64,000 nt of DNA. It comes from Hahella sp. HNIBRBA332 (GTDB lineage Bacteria; Pseudomonadota; Gammaproteobacteria; Pseudomonadales; Oleiphilaceae). How positions within the stretch are numbered: position 1 is the first letter of the stretch; the number at the start of each line of letters is the position of its first letter. The notes under the pieces are model-generated. The model was given only the letters and a program-made list of their open reading frames with translations, was not told the origin of the DNA and made no database searches. The stretch is taken from the NCBI RefSeq assembly GCF_030719035.1, contig NZ_CP132203.1, forward strand, positions 992,001 through 1,056,000, written 5' to 3'. The position numbers were made by a program, and so were the translations under genes. This document shows, piece after piece, positions 35,284 to 43,681 of the stretch.

Positions 35284-36969
35284 ATGGTGAATTTAGACTC
35301 ACCAGAACAATCCGCCATGAATTTGAGATCGCTTTGGTTCAAATTCGGAGCAATTTGTGTCTGCTTCGCCGTGATTTTGATCATGATCTTTATGGCGGGG
35401 TTGCAGGTATTTTTTGCTCCAATGGCCAGGGACTTGGAATCTCAGCGCGCCCGTCTTGATATAGACAGGGTGACAGGCGCTTTATTTCATGAATTAACCA
35501 ACCTGCATCAATATACCTTGGACTGGGCGGCCTGGGACGATACCTATCGTTTTGTCGAATCACCTTATCCTGAATACATAGAATCCAATCTCGGCGACGC
35601 CACATTCGTTAATCTCAAGATCGATGCGATGATGCTTTATAAGCCCAATGGCGAAGTGGTTTGGGGAAAGACGTGGGATCAGGAAGCCGGAGAGACGCTG
35701 CATGTGAAAGAGCTGCCCTTGGACGGTCCGCCCGATCCTGGTTTTATCCTGGGGGTGGCGCTCGGTGACTTTAAGGATCCCTACTCGGGGTATTCCGGGA
35801 TCATGGGGACCGAATCCGGGCTGATGTTTGTCAGCGTGCGCCCTGTGTTTCGCTCGAATCTCACTGGGCCAGCGAATGGCGTGCTGCTATTTGGCCGCCT
35901 GGTGCGCGGGCGGTTGTTGCAAAATGTGCAGCAGTTGGTGGGGGTCCCTTTCGCGGTTTTTTGGATGCATGACCCAAAGCTTGGTGATGACTTGCGCGAT
36001 ATTGCGGACAGATTGACAGTGGATGAACCTATCTATACCCAGGAAGTCAGCGACTCCAAATTGGAAGGCTACACGCTGATCCCTGATATTGAGAGCGATC
36101 TTAGTATTCTGGTGCGTATCAACGCCGACCGCGATTTCTTTAATCTCACCGCAGCGACGTTCGACCGGGCGATGAGCTATGCCTCCTATTTATTGACGAC
36201 GGTATTGGGTATCTTCGCCTTTCTTGTTTGGATGCTCGTGCTGCGTCCACTGGCGCGTTTGGAGGCTTATGTCCGGCGTGTTCAAAGCCAGCCGCAATTG
36301 GAAAAGCTGGATCTGCCCAAGCTGCCGAGAGACGAAATAGGCAAGCTTGGCAGGGCGTTTCATCAGTTGTTATGTCAGTTGCAGGAGCAGAGTGAAAAGC
36401 TGCGTGAGATGTCCTTTCGTGATGAGTTGACGGGGCTGGCGAACCGTCGAGCGGTCATTGGATATCTGGATGAGCGCTGGAAACTGGCTTTGGAGCAGAA
36501 GTCAGATATCGCCATTATCATCTGTGACGTCGATTATTTTAAGGACTTCAATGATCACTATGGCCATGACATGGGCGATGAAGTGCTCAAAGAGGTCGCC
36601 TCGGCGTTGCGTCGAGGCGCTAACAAGCGCCTTGATCTTGTCGCCCGTTATGGAGGAGAAGAGTTTTTAGTCGTGTTGCCTGGAGCTGACTTGCACATAG
36701 GAGAGCAGGTCGCTGAGCGTTTGGTTAAGCGCGTCTATGAAATGAAACTCCCTCACCACTTTTCGCAAGTCGCGCAGTATGTGTCAGTAAGTTGTGGCGT
36801 CGCGGCAGGGGCTCCTGGCGAAGACGAGACTAAAGAAGAGTGGATCCGGTTGGCGGATGAGGCCTTATACAAAGCCAAGGAATCTGGACGAAATAGATTC
36901 GCGGCGATCAATCCTGCGGACTTGCGCAATGTAAAGCGCAGTGGTTCTTACAACTCTGTCAATCCCTAA
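35284..36969 (+). CDS. Membrane diguanylate cyclase with CHASE4-type sensor
   Basis: Makes cyclic di-GMP. It has one N-terminal membrane helix (about 15-40), then a periplasmic region with the CHASE4-type pattern (HELTNLHQYTLDWAAWDDTYRFV). The second helix is near MSYASYLLTTVLGIFAFLVWMLV, followed by a HAMP-like linker and a C-terminal GGDEF domain with GGEEF at residues 457-461 (active form). At the inhibitory site, four residues before LVARYGGEEF, the usual Arg is Lys (KRLD), so product inhibition may be weak. The start is uncertain: ATG 35284 (561 residues) or ATG 35317 (550); neither has a clear ribosome binding site. Confidence 0.93.
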   Translation: MVNLDSPEQSAMNLRSLWFKFGAICVCFAVILIMIFMAGLQVFFAPMARDLESQRARLDIDRVTGALFHELTNLHQYTLDWAAWDDTYRFVESPYPEYIESNLGDATFVNLKIDAMMLYKPNGEVVWGKTWDQEAGETLHVKELPLDGPPDPGFILGVALGDFKDPYSGYSGIMGTESGLMFVSVRPVFRSNLTGPANGVLLFGRLVRGRLLQNVQQLVGVPFAVFWMHDPKLGDDLRDIADRLTVDEPIYTQEVSDSKLEGYTLIPDIESDLSILVRINADRDFFNLTAATFDRAMSYASYLLTTVLGIFAFLVWMLVLRPLARLEAYVRRVQSQPQLEKLDLPKLPRDEIGKLGRAFHQLLCQLQEQSEKLREMSFRDELTGLANRRAVIGYLDERWKLALEQKSDIAIIICDVDYFKDFNDHYGHDMGDEVLKEVASALRRGANKRLDLVARYGGEEFLVVLPGADLHIGEQVAERLVKRVYEMKLPHHFSQVAQYVSVSCGVAAGAPGEDETKEEWIRLADEALYKAKESGRNRFAAINPADLRNVKRSGSYNSVNP

Positions 36970-37040
36970 GCACTTGTCCATCCGCCCTCAGGCGTTATAT
37001 TAGTCGCCTGACTCCGCTTCCAACGTTTTGGTGATCCATT

Positions 37041-37652
37041 ATGCGTCTTGCTGCACTGCTTTCGTCGGCTTTGAGCTTCGTTCTATCCGGCTGTGATTCT
37101 TTTACAGTAAGAGAAGCGGAAATTCAGGCCAGTATTAATAAGCAGCTCCCCATTCAAGGCATTATCAATGTACAGGTCCGTGCGCCGGAAAATATGGGTG
37201 GACTGGGAACCATCCTGCCTGACCTCATGAGCCAAAGCCTGTCCGTTCAGGCGCAATTGGACTTGCAGCGGCTTACTATTGCGTTATTGGGCGATCGAGG
37301 CGGATATGTCATGTTAGATGCCGAGCCGATACTGTCCACTCGCATTTTGGGCGTCAGTATTGAAGAGCCGCTCCGAATTACCGGAAGCGCGGAGGTAAGA
37401 TGGGAGGCGGATTCAGGCTCTCTGTATCTGGATAACATTCAAGTGCTAAATGTCGAGTCTCGATTTATTAATCGTTTCGTGCCCGAAGGCGTTCGTAAGC
37501 CTTTATGGAGCAATATTAGCGATTGGCTGAACGCCTATTATGGAGCCTATCCCGTCTATAAACTGAAAGAGCCCGTCGGTATTGCAAGTAGAGTTGTTGG
37601 CTCTGTGCGAGAGATCACGGTCGAAGATGATATGGTGAGGTTCCGCTTATAG
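37041..37652 (+). CDS. DUF1439 lipoprotein (YceB-like)
   Basis: A 203-residue lipoprotein with signal peptide and lipobox LSGC at about residue 18 (cleavage before Cys). The domain resembles DUF1439/YceB: VREAEIQASINKQLPIQ near the start, then PILSTRILGVSIEEPLRITG. The family has a TULIP-like lipid-binding fold in solved members; the role is unknown. It lies between two c-di-GMP related loci and may be independent of both. Confidence 0.85.
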   Translation: MRLAALLSSALSFVLSGCDSFTVREAEIQASINKQLPIQGIINVQVRAPENMGGLGTILPDLMSQSLSVQAQLDLQRLTIALLGDRGGYVMLDAEPILSTRILGVSIEEPLRITGSAEVRWEADSGSLYLDNIQVLNVESRFINRFVPEGVRKPLWSNISDWLNAYYGAYPVYKLKEPVGIASRVVGSVREITVEDDMVRFRL

Positions 37653-37662
37653 CGGATAATGA

Positions 37663-37685
37663 CGTCTGGCTTCCTGCTCCAGACG
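37663..37685 (+). repeat. Hairpin after the DUF1439 gene
   Basis: CGTCTGG / CCAGACG (37663-37669 and 37679-37685) with a 9-base loop, directly after the stop. There is no T tract, so termination is uncertain. Confidence 0.4.
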
Positions 37686-37870
37686 CCCGCAAATCCCTGT
37701 ATGTCCTTTAGGATAAGGAGATTCTCGGATTTTTATTCCTATAGAGATGACTAAAATTCATCTTTACTTGTCGGTGATTGGCTGATCGTCGTCAGGAAGT
37801 CGAGTCATGCCGGGCTCTTTAACCGGGTGGCTAAAGAAGTAAAGTTGTATTAATGAAGTAGGTACCAGCT

Positions 37871-37990
37871 GTGATTAAACGTTTTGCATCTTATGGCGCA
37901 CTGGACGCGTTCATAGCAGCCAACACAGTGCTGCTGGTTCAATGCTGGCCTGACGTTAACGGCGAATGGGTCGCTGAATTTAAGGCCTAA
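37871..37990 (+). CDS. Putative 39-residue mini-protein
   Basis: A small ORF from GTG 37871, the first start after an in-frame TAG, to TAA 37990. The peptide has a basic start (IKRFASYGALDAFIA), a short hydrophobic stretch ANTVLLVQCW and the ending PDVNGEWVAEFKA. A strong terminator follows 18 bases after the stop, as expected for a real small gene. The ribosome binding site is weak. I recognise no family; a sensory or regulatory mini-protein or a chance ORF are both possible. Confidence 0.45.
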   Translation: MIKRFASYGALDAFIAANTVLLVQCWPDVNGEWVAEFKA

Positions 37991-38008
37991 TGGAAGAATC
38001 TTTTAAAG

Positions 38009-38041
38009 AAGCCGGGTGATGAGAGTCTCCCGGCTTTTTTC
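38009..38041 (+). terminator. Rho-independent terminator after the 39-residue ORF
   Basis: AAGCCGGG / CCCGGCTT (38009-38016 and 38029-38036), followed by six T and more pyrimidines. This is a strong intrinsic terminator with no annotated gene in front of it other than the mini-ORF. Confidence 0.85.
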
Positions 38042-38162
38042 TTTCTATATCCGAGGCTTCTGCTAATCTCAAAGAGAGCGGCCAGGGCTTCCGGCAAATA
38101 CCGTCATGTCCCCGGCTTAGTGCAGAAACACTGATATCGGACAACTGATAGACACCGCCGAC

Positions 38163-39215
38163 ATGGAGCATCGACTGATTCTATGGTTGACCATATGGGG
38201 AGTTAGCCTTCTCTATCCTCTCGCAGTGAGAGGGGCGGATAGTGTTGAGCTGGTTTTGTATAACTGGGCGAATTACATGCCTCCTGAGTTACTGGACGCC
38301 TTTCAAAAGGAAACGGGGGTTCAGGTGCGGGAACTTTATTACTCCTCCGATGAAAGCAAACAAGCCTTGCTGGCGGAAACCCAGGGAGTTGGGCTTGATT
38401 TGATTGTCAGCGCCGGCGCATCCATGCGGGAATATGTGATTCCAGAATGGATTGATGCCTTGCAGCCAGAGCTATTACCTCATTTGTCCAATGTGGATGA
38501 ACACTGGATGAAGATGTTCGGAGAGGTGGGGGGTTACGGCGTGCCTCTGTTATGGGGAACCGTCGGCATCGCTTACCGAAGCGACAAGCTTCCGCAGCCG
38601 CCTTCCAGTTGGCGAGACTTCTTTAAACCCCATCATACTCTGCGACAAAAAATCATGGTGATCGATGACTCCGCTGATGCATTTGGAATGGCGTTGGTGG
38701 CGTTGGGATATTCTATGAATGCGACGGACCTGAACCAGGTTGAGGCGGCGGGCGTGTTGCTGGAGCAGCAAAAACCGTATGTGGCGGGTTACGCCTATCC
38801 CCTCATTGATGAAAACTCGGAGCTGATCAAAGGCCATATTGTAATGGCCATGATGTACAACGGAGATGCAGTGGGGCTGCACGAACTCGACCCAAGAGTA
38901 GAGTTCGTAGCGCCGGCCGAAGGCACCAATTTGTGGGTGGACTATATCGGCGTGGTCAAGAAAAGCCTGCATAAGGAAGAGGCGCATCAGTTTATCGACT
39001 TTTTACTACGCCCCGAGAACGCCGCTAAGCTGTCTGAGTTTCTACATTATGGTTCCGCAAATAAGGCGGCGGCCTCAAAATTGTCAAAAGAGCACCTGGA
39101 AAATCCTGACATTTACCCGCCGAAAAATGTGATGGATAAGGCGGATACTTACAAAGTCATTTCGCCGGAGGTGTTAAAGTTGCGCAACCAGATGTTTCGT
39201 TCGATTAAGCGTTAG
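38163..39215 (+). CDS. PotD-like periplasmic polyamine-type binding protein (NspS-like)
   Basis: A 350-residue periplasmic solute-binding protein with signal peptide (LILWLTIWGVSLLYPLAVRGA). The mature start SVELVLYNWANYMPPELLDAFQKETG is typical of PotD/PotF polyamine receptors. Later segments (VPLLWGTVGIAYRSDKLPQPPSSW, KGHIVMAMMYNGDAV, NLWVDYIGVVKKS) also match. No ABC transporter genes are nearby. Instead it lies 15 bases before a membrane GGDEF-EAL gene. That is the arrangement of Vibrio NspS-MbaA, where the binding protein reports polyamine level to the c-di-GMP enzyme. Which polyamine it binds cannot be read from the sequence. Confidence 0.85.
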   Translation: MEHRLILWLTIWGVSLLYPLAVRGADSVELVLYNWANYMPPELLDAFQKETGVQVRELYYSSDESKQALLAETQGVGLDLIVSAGASMREYVIPEWIDALQPELLPHLSNVDEHWMKMFGEVGGYGVPLLWGTVGIAYRSDKLPQPPSSWRDFFKPHHTLRQKIMVIDDSADAFGMALVALGYSMNATDLNQVEAAGVLLEQQKPYVAGYAYPLIDENSELIKGHIVMAMMYNGDAVGLHELDPRVEFVAPAEGTNLWVDYIGVVKKSLHKEEAHQFIDFLLRPENAAKLSEFLHYGSANKAAASKLSKEHLENPDIYPPKNVMDKADTYKVISPEVLKLRNQMFRSIKR

Positions 39216-39230
39216 AATGGATACGCCGCC

Positions 39231-41705
39231 ATGCTAAAACTGCAGTTAAGAGCGCGCATCTTTCTATTCGTCCTGCCTTTCATTGTATTGCCGCTGCTCA
39301 TGTTCGGCAGTCTCTCGTATCTTTATATTCGCGAGAACACCATGCGGATACTGGAACATCAGCTTGATCTTTCTTTGCGTAGCGGGCGTGATGAACTCAA
39401 TAAGGATTTTAGCTCCGCCCGCGCCAATCTGGAGTTGTTCGTCTCCAATGACATTATTCGCCGCTATCTGAATCTCCCTGATACGGTTCGCTACAAAGTC
39501 ATGCAGCCCGCATTGCTGGGATTGTTCGCCGACTACCGTAAAGCCTTTCCCTCATACGTCGACATTGCCTTGCTGTTGCCGGACGGCAGTATTGATTCAA
39601 GGGATGCGGAGGATCCTAAAGCTCCGCCTAAGTACCAGGATTTTATTGAGCGTGTGGCGGCCCAGCGCCCGAGCTATGCGGAGCAATTGTTTTTCGTGGA
39701 AGAGGGCGGATACATCGAATATGTGCAGGCGCAGCGAATTGATCATCGCAACGAGGCGGTGGAGTATCTTGGCACGACGGATCTGACCAAAGGTTATCTG
39801 TTGGTGGTGATGCGGATCGAGGATGTGATGCAGATGCTGCGCAAAAAGCTGAATAATCCAGAAGGGTACGTTGTGGTCAGTGATCCCCAGGGAGAATCAT
39901 ACTTTCTCAATGATAAGGAACTGAAGCTCTGGGGGCCTCAGGTAAAGCAGATTATTACCTCGGGAATCGGGCGACTGAGAGGTTTTACTTTGGGGGAGCA
40001 GGATTATCTGGGAGGCTTCTATCGCGTTAATGAGCAGCTTTTTATTACCGGTATCGTCACAGAAGAGGTGGTGGACCGGATGGTGACGCCTATCCTGATA
40101 GCTTTGGGCTGGTTTGTGGTGATTGTGATTATTGTGGCGTTTTTGTTGGTTTATTCGAAGCTAAACAAGCTGTTGCTGGAACCAATTAACCGTCTCCAGC
40201 GCCAAATCGCCGCATTTCGCAGTGGAGCGGAGATCGCCTGGGTGTTTGACGGTAACGATGAGCTCAGTCGGCTCAGCGCGGAGTTTGAGGAAATGGCTTC
40301 TACCCAACGCGGGCAAATAGAGCGTGTGAAAGGACTGTCGAATTTGGATCCGCTGACGGGCTTACCTAATCGCACCGCCTTTGCCGGCATCTTGGAAAAG
40401 GCGGTCAGTTATACCCGCAGGCAGGACCAGGCTTTGGCGGTGCTGTTTATTGATATCGATCACTTCAAGCGCATCAATGAGACCTACGGTTCTAAGGTCG
40501 GGGATGAGCTGTTTCGGCAGGTGGCCGACCGGATCGGCGCCAGTCTGCGGCTTTCCGATGAGGTGGCGCGACAGGTGATGACGGAATTTGGCGATATGGA
40601 CAGAGTGTTGGTGCGCACTGGAGGAGATGAGTTCACGGTCCTCTTGAGGGATATCCGTAAAGCGCATCAGGTCTCATTGGTGGCTTCCCGTATTCTTGCT
40701 GCTTTTGAACATCCGTTTACCTTGGATGAACATAGCGTTTCCATGTCCGTCAGTATTGGTATTGCCTTGTATCCCGTAGACGGGCAGTCGCCGGAGCTGC
40801 TGTTGAAAAGTGCGGACTTGGCTATGTACGAAGCCAAACAAGCGGGTGGGGCCTGCTTCCGCTTCTTTACGCATGCCCTTAACACTTCCGCAGAGAAGCG
40901 ATTGCAGTTGGAGCGGGATATTCAGGATGGCTTGGTCGTAAAAGAATTTACGGTGTACTTACAACCTCGTGTTAATTTGAGGACCGGTGTCGCTACTGAG
41001 TTTGAGGCGATGGCCCGATGGAATCATCCGCGCCTGGGTGTTTTGCTGCCTGAGCAATTTATCTCTGTGGCGGAAGAGTCCGGTCATTTGATTGAGTTAG
41101 GCAAACAGTTACTGGAGGCTGTTTGCAACGCGATTAAGAGCCTGCAACAAAGCGTTGGTAATGACGTGACCGTGTCATTTAACCTCTCTCCGCATCATTT
41201 AAGGATGAACGAAGTGCTTAGCGAGATCAGTAATTGCCTGGAACGTTATGGTCTGCCAGGGGAAACGCTTGAGCTGGAGATTACGGAGGACTTGCTAAAA
41301 GCGGAAAACAAGGACGCCTTGATTCTCTTGAATCGATTGCGTGAGCGTGGGGTGTCCGTGGCGCTGGATGATTTCGGCTCTGGAGATTCCTCACTGTCGG
41401 CGTTGCGTCGTGCGCCTATTGATACGCTGAAAGTCTCGCCAAACTTCATGCAGGAATTGTATGTGGATAAAGAAAGCCCGGTTGTTCTGAGGGCGATCTG
41501 CGATCTGGCGCGTAGTCTTGAGCTGAAGGTAGTGGTGCAGGGCGTGGAGAGTCGGGCGCAGGTGGAGCAGGCGCTTACCGTCGGCGCTGATCAGGCGCAA
41601 GGGCACTACCTTTCAGAAGCGGTTCCTGTTGATGATGTGAGAGTGGATTTCCGCATTAAAATCTTTGACCTGCCTACTGGCGAGCGCGGCGGTGTAAGAG
41701 TTTAG
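39231..41705 (+). CDS. Membrane GGDEF-EAL protein (MbaA-like)
   Basis: An 824-residue inner-membrane protein. The first membrane helix is about residues 9-30, then comes a periplasmic sensor region of about 255 residues, the second helix near 287-310 and a HAMP domain. The GGDEF domain has intact GGDEF at 464-468 and a divergent inhibitory site. The C-terminal EAL domain reads EAM at 592-594. In that EAL domain the Asp of the K-x-D motif is Ser736 (LKVSPNF), and the Glu ahead of GVE is Gln770 (VVQGVES). Phosphodiesterase activity is therefore doubtful while cyclase activity looks possible. It is co-transcribed with the PotD-like gene, and signalling of a polyamine-bound partner through the periplasmic domain is inferred. 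Confidence 0.88.
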   Translation: MLKLQLRARIFLFVLPFIVLPLLMFGSLSYLYIRENTMRILEHQLDLSLRSGRDELNKDFSSARANLELFVSNDIIRRYLNLPDTVRYKVMQPALLGLFADYRKAFPSYVDIALLLPDGSIDSRDAEDPKAPPKYQDFIERVAAQRPSYAEQLFFVEEGGYIEYVQAQRIDHRNEAVEYLGTTDLTKGYLLVVMRIEDVMQMLRKKLNNPEGYVVVSDPQGESYFLNDKELKLWGPQVKQIITSGIGRLRGFTLGEQDYLGGFYRVNEQLFITGIVTEEVVDRMVTPILIALGWFVVIVIIVAFLLVYSKLNKLLLEPINRLQRQIAAFRSGAEIAWVFDGNDELSRLSAEFEEMASTQRGQIERVKGLSNLDPLTGLPNRTAFAGILEKAVSYTRRQDQALAVLFIDIDHFKRINETYGSKVGDELFRQVADRIGASLRLSDEVARQVMTEFGDMDRVLVRTGGDEFTVLLRDIRKAHQVSLVASRILAAFEHPFTLDEHSVSMSVSIGIALYPVDGQSPELLLKSADLAMYEAKQAGGACFRFFTHALNTSAEKRLQLERDIQDGLVVKEFTVYLQPRVNLRTGVATEFEAMARWNHPRLGVLLPEQFISVAEESGHLIELGKQLLEAVCNAIKSLQQSVGNDVTVSFNLSPHHLRMNEVLSEISNCLERYGLPGETLELEITEDLLKAENKDALILLNRLRERGVSVALDDFGSGDSSLSALRRAPIDTLKVSPNFMQELYVDKESPVVLRAICDLARSLELKVVVQGVESRAQVEQALTVGADQAQGHYLSEAVPVDDVRVDFRIKIFDLPTGERGGVRV

Positions 41706-41758
41706 CTTCATTCCTGACTAACCTTCCTCGGGGTGTGTGCAGTCGCCGTCGCCATGTT

Positions 41759-41764
41759 TATAAT
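41759..41764 (+). promoter_or_regulatory. Possible -10 box of gltX
   Basis: TATAAT inside GTTTATAATGCC, 70 bases before the gltX start. No good -35 is seen at 16-18 bases. Confidence 0.35.
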
Positions 41765-41833
41765 GCCTGTTCACTTTGCTGTGGCCTGAAATCGGGCCCG
41801 ATTCACTGAGATATAAAACAGGTAACTGCTACC

Positions 41834-43339
41834 ATGACGGTAAGAACCCGTATTGCACCATCTCCCACCGGCGATCCTCACGTAGGAACCGCTTATATTG
41901 CGCTTTTCAATCTGTGCTTCGCTCGTCAGCACGGCGGTAAATTCATTCTGCGTATTGAAGATACTGATCAGACTCGCAGCACGACGGAATCAGAACAAGA
42001 TATTCTGAGCGCTTTGAAATGGTTGGGGCTGGAATGGGATGAGGGGCCTGATGTTGGCGGTCCTCATGCGCCTTATCGTCAAAGCGAAAGAAAAGACAGT
42101 TATCGGGCTTATGCTGAGGAGTTAGTCGCTAAAGGGCATGCATACTACTGCTTCCGCACGCCGGAAGAATTGGATGTCATTCGCGAAGAGCGTAAAGCGA
42201 AAGGTTTGCCGCCTGGGGTAAAAGGCGATCTTGAGTTGCCTGAAGATGAAGTAAAGCGTCGTCTGGCCGCCGGCGAACCTCACGTTATCCGGATGAAAGT
42301 GCCGGACGAAGGCGTGTGCGTGGTGAAAGACATGTTGCGTGGCGATATTGAGATCGACTGGGGGCAGGTCGACTGCCAGATTCTGTTGAAATCCGATGGC
42401 ATGCCCACTTATCACCTGGCCAACGTGGTGGATGATCATCTGATGGAAATCACCCACGTCATTCGTGGCGAAGAGTGGATTAACTCGGCGCCTAAGCACA
42501 TGCTGTTGTACAAGTATTTTGGTTGGGAAATGCCAACGCTGTGCCACATGCCGTTGCTGCGCAATCCTGACAAAACCAAGCTGAGCAAGCGCAAGAACCC
42601 AACCAGTATTAATTTCTATGAGCGTTTGGGGGTGATGCCGGAAGCGCTGCTGAATTATCTGGGCCGGATGGGCTGGTCTATGCCTGATGAGAGCGAAAAG
42701 TTCACGCTGACCCAAATGATCGAGAATTTCGACATTAAACGTGTTTCGCTTGGCGGACCGGTTTTTGACATAGTGAAGCTGCGTTGGTTGAATGGGCTCT
42801 GGATGAGAGAGAATCTGAGCGAAACCCAGTTCCTGGAGCGACTGGTGCGCTGGTCTTACAATAATGACTACGCCGCCAAGATGATTCCCCATGTCCAAAG
42901 CAGGGCGGAGACATTTTCTGATGTAGCTCCGTTGGCGTCCTTCATGTTCAGCGGCTATTTACCGATTAAAGAGGAAGATTTCGCTGCCTCTAAACTAGAG
43001 GCGGAACAGCTCAAGAAGGTGCTGCAATATTCGTTATGGCGACTGGAAGCGCAACGCCATTGGACCAAAGAGAATATCTTCGCTGACCTGAAAGCGCTCA
43101 GCAAGGCGATGAGTGTGAAGATGGGCGACTTCATGATGCCTATTTTCGTGTCTATCGCGGGTACGCCAAACTCTTGGTCAGTCGTGGATTCCATGGAAGC
43201 CCTGGGGCCCGATATGACTCGCGCCAGGCTGCGTTTTGCGCTGGAAGTATTGGGCGGACTATCCAAGAAAGATCTGAAGGCGGCGGAGAAAGAGTTTGCT
43301 CAAATTTCAGCCGCTATCGATGCTGCTGAAAAAAATTAG
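41834..43339 (+). CDS. gltX: Glutamyl-tRNA synthetase
   Basis: A class I synthetase that charges tRNA-Glu. It is 501 residues. The HIGH-like motif is in SPTGDPHVGTAY at the N-terminus and the KMSKS-like motif is KLSKRKNP near residue 254. The C-terminal anticodon-binding domain is complete. The tRNA-Ala and tRNA-Glu genes follow behind their own promoter, so the enzyme gene and its own tRNA substrate are neighbours. Confidence 0.98.
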   Translation: MTVRTRIAPSPTGDPHVGTAYIALFNLCFARQHGGKFILRIEDTDQTRSTTESEQDILSALKWLGLEWDEGPDVGGPHAPYRQSERKDSYRAYAEELVAKGHAYYCFRTPEELDVIREERKAKGLPPGVKGDLELPEDEVKRRLAAGEPHVIRMKVPDEGVCVVKDMLRGDIEIDWGQVDCQILLKSDGMPTYHLANVVDDHLMEITHVIRGEEWINSAPKHMLLYKYFGWEMPTLCHMPLLRNPDKTKLSKRKNPTSINFYERLGVMPEALLNYLGRMGWSMPDESEKFTLTQMIENFDIKRVSLGGPVFDIVKLRWLNGLWMRENLSETQFLERLVRWSYNNDYAAKMIPHVQSRAETFSDVAPLASFMFSGYLPIKEEDFAASKLEAEQLKKVLQYSLWRLEAQRHWTKENIFADLKALSKAMSVKMGDFMMPIFVSIAGTPNSWSVVDSMEALGPDMTRARLRFALEVLGGLSKKDLKAAEKEFAQISAAIDAAEKN

Positions 43340-43359
43340 AATTTTTTCAAAGGTAACGC

Positions 43360-43388
43360 TTGACTCAATGGGGGGATCTCTCTAACAT
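43360..43388 (+). promoter_or_regulatory. Promoter of the tRNA-Ala/tRNA-Glu pair
   Basis: TTGACT (43360-43365), a 17-base spacer and TAACAT (43383-43388), 18 bases before the tRNA-Ala gene. Confidence 0.7.
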
Positions 43389-43406
43389 ACGCCTCCGTTG
43401 TGACAC

Positions 43407-43482
43407 GGGGCCATAGCTCAGCTGGGAGAGCGCAACGCTGGCAGCGTTGAGGTCGACGGTTCGATCCCGTCTGGCTCCACCA
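43407..43482 (+). tRNA. tRNA-Ala (anticodon GGC)
   Basis: A 76-base cloverleaf with acceptor GGGGCCA / TGGCTCC, anticodon loop CTGGCAG containing GGC, T arm GGTTCGATCC and encoded CCA. Confidence 0.97.
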
Positions 43483-43490
43483 AGTTTCTA

Positions 43491-43566
43491 GTCCCCTTCG
43501 TCTAGAGGCCTAGGACACCGCCCTTTCACGGCGGTAACAGGGGTTCGAATCCCCTAGGGGACGCCA
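43491..43566 (+). tRNA. tRNA-Glu (anticodon TTC)
   Basis: A 76-base cloverleaf with acceptor GTCCCCT / AGGGGAC, anticodon loop CTTTCAC containing TTC, T arm GGTTCGAATCC and encoded CCA. It lies 8 bases after tRNA-Ala and just before a strong terminator. Confidence 0.97.
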
Positions 43567-43572
43567 AATTGA

Positions 43573-43607
43573 AAACCCTCATATCGAAAGATATGAGGGT
43601 TTTTTTA
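43573..43607 (+). terminator. Terminator of the tRNA-Ala/Glu transcript
   Basis: AAACCCTCATATC / GATATGAGGGTTT (43573-43585 and 43590-43602), a perfect 13-base stem closed by a stable GAAA loop, followed by a T run. Confidence 0.95.
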
Positions 43608-43681
43608 TGCTTTTAAACTGAAGTTTCCCTTTTCTTCGCCGATAACCAACTAGTGACTGCAGTTTGTTGGGCGGAGGCTTC

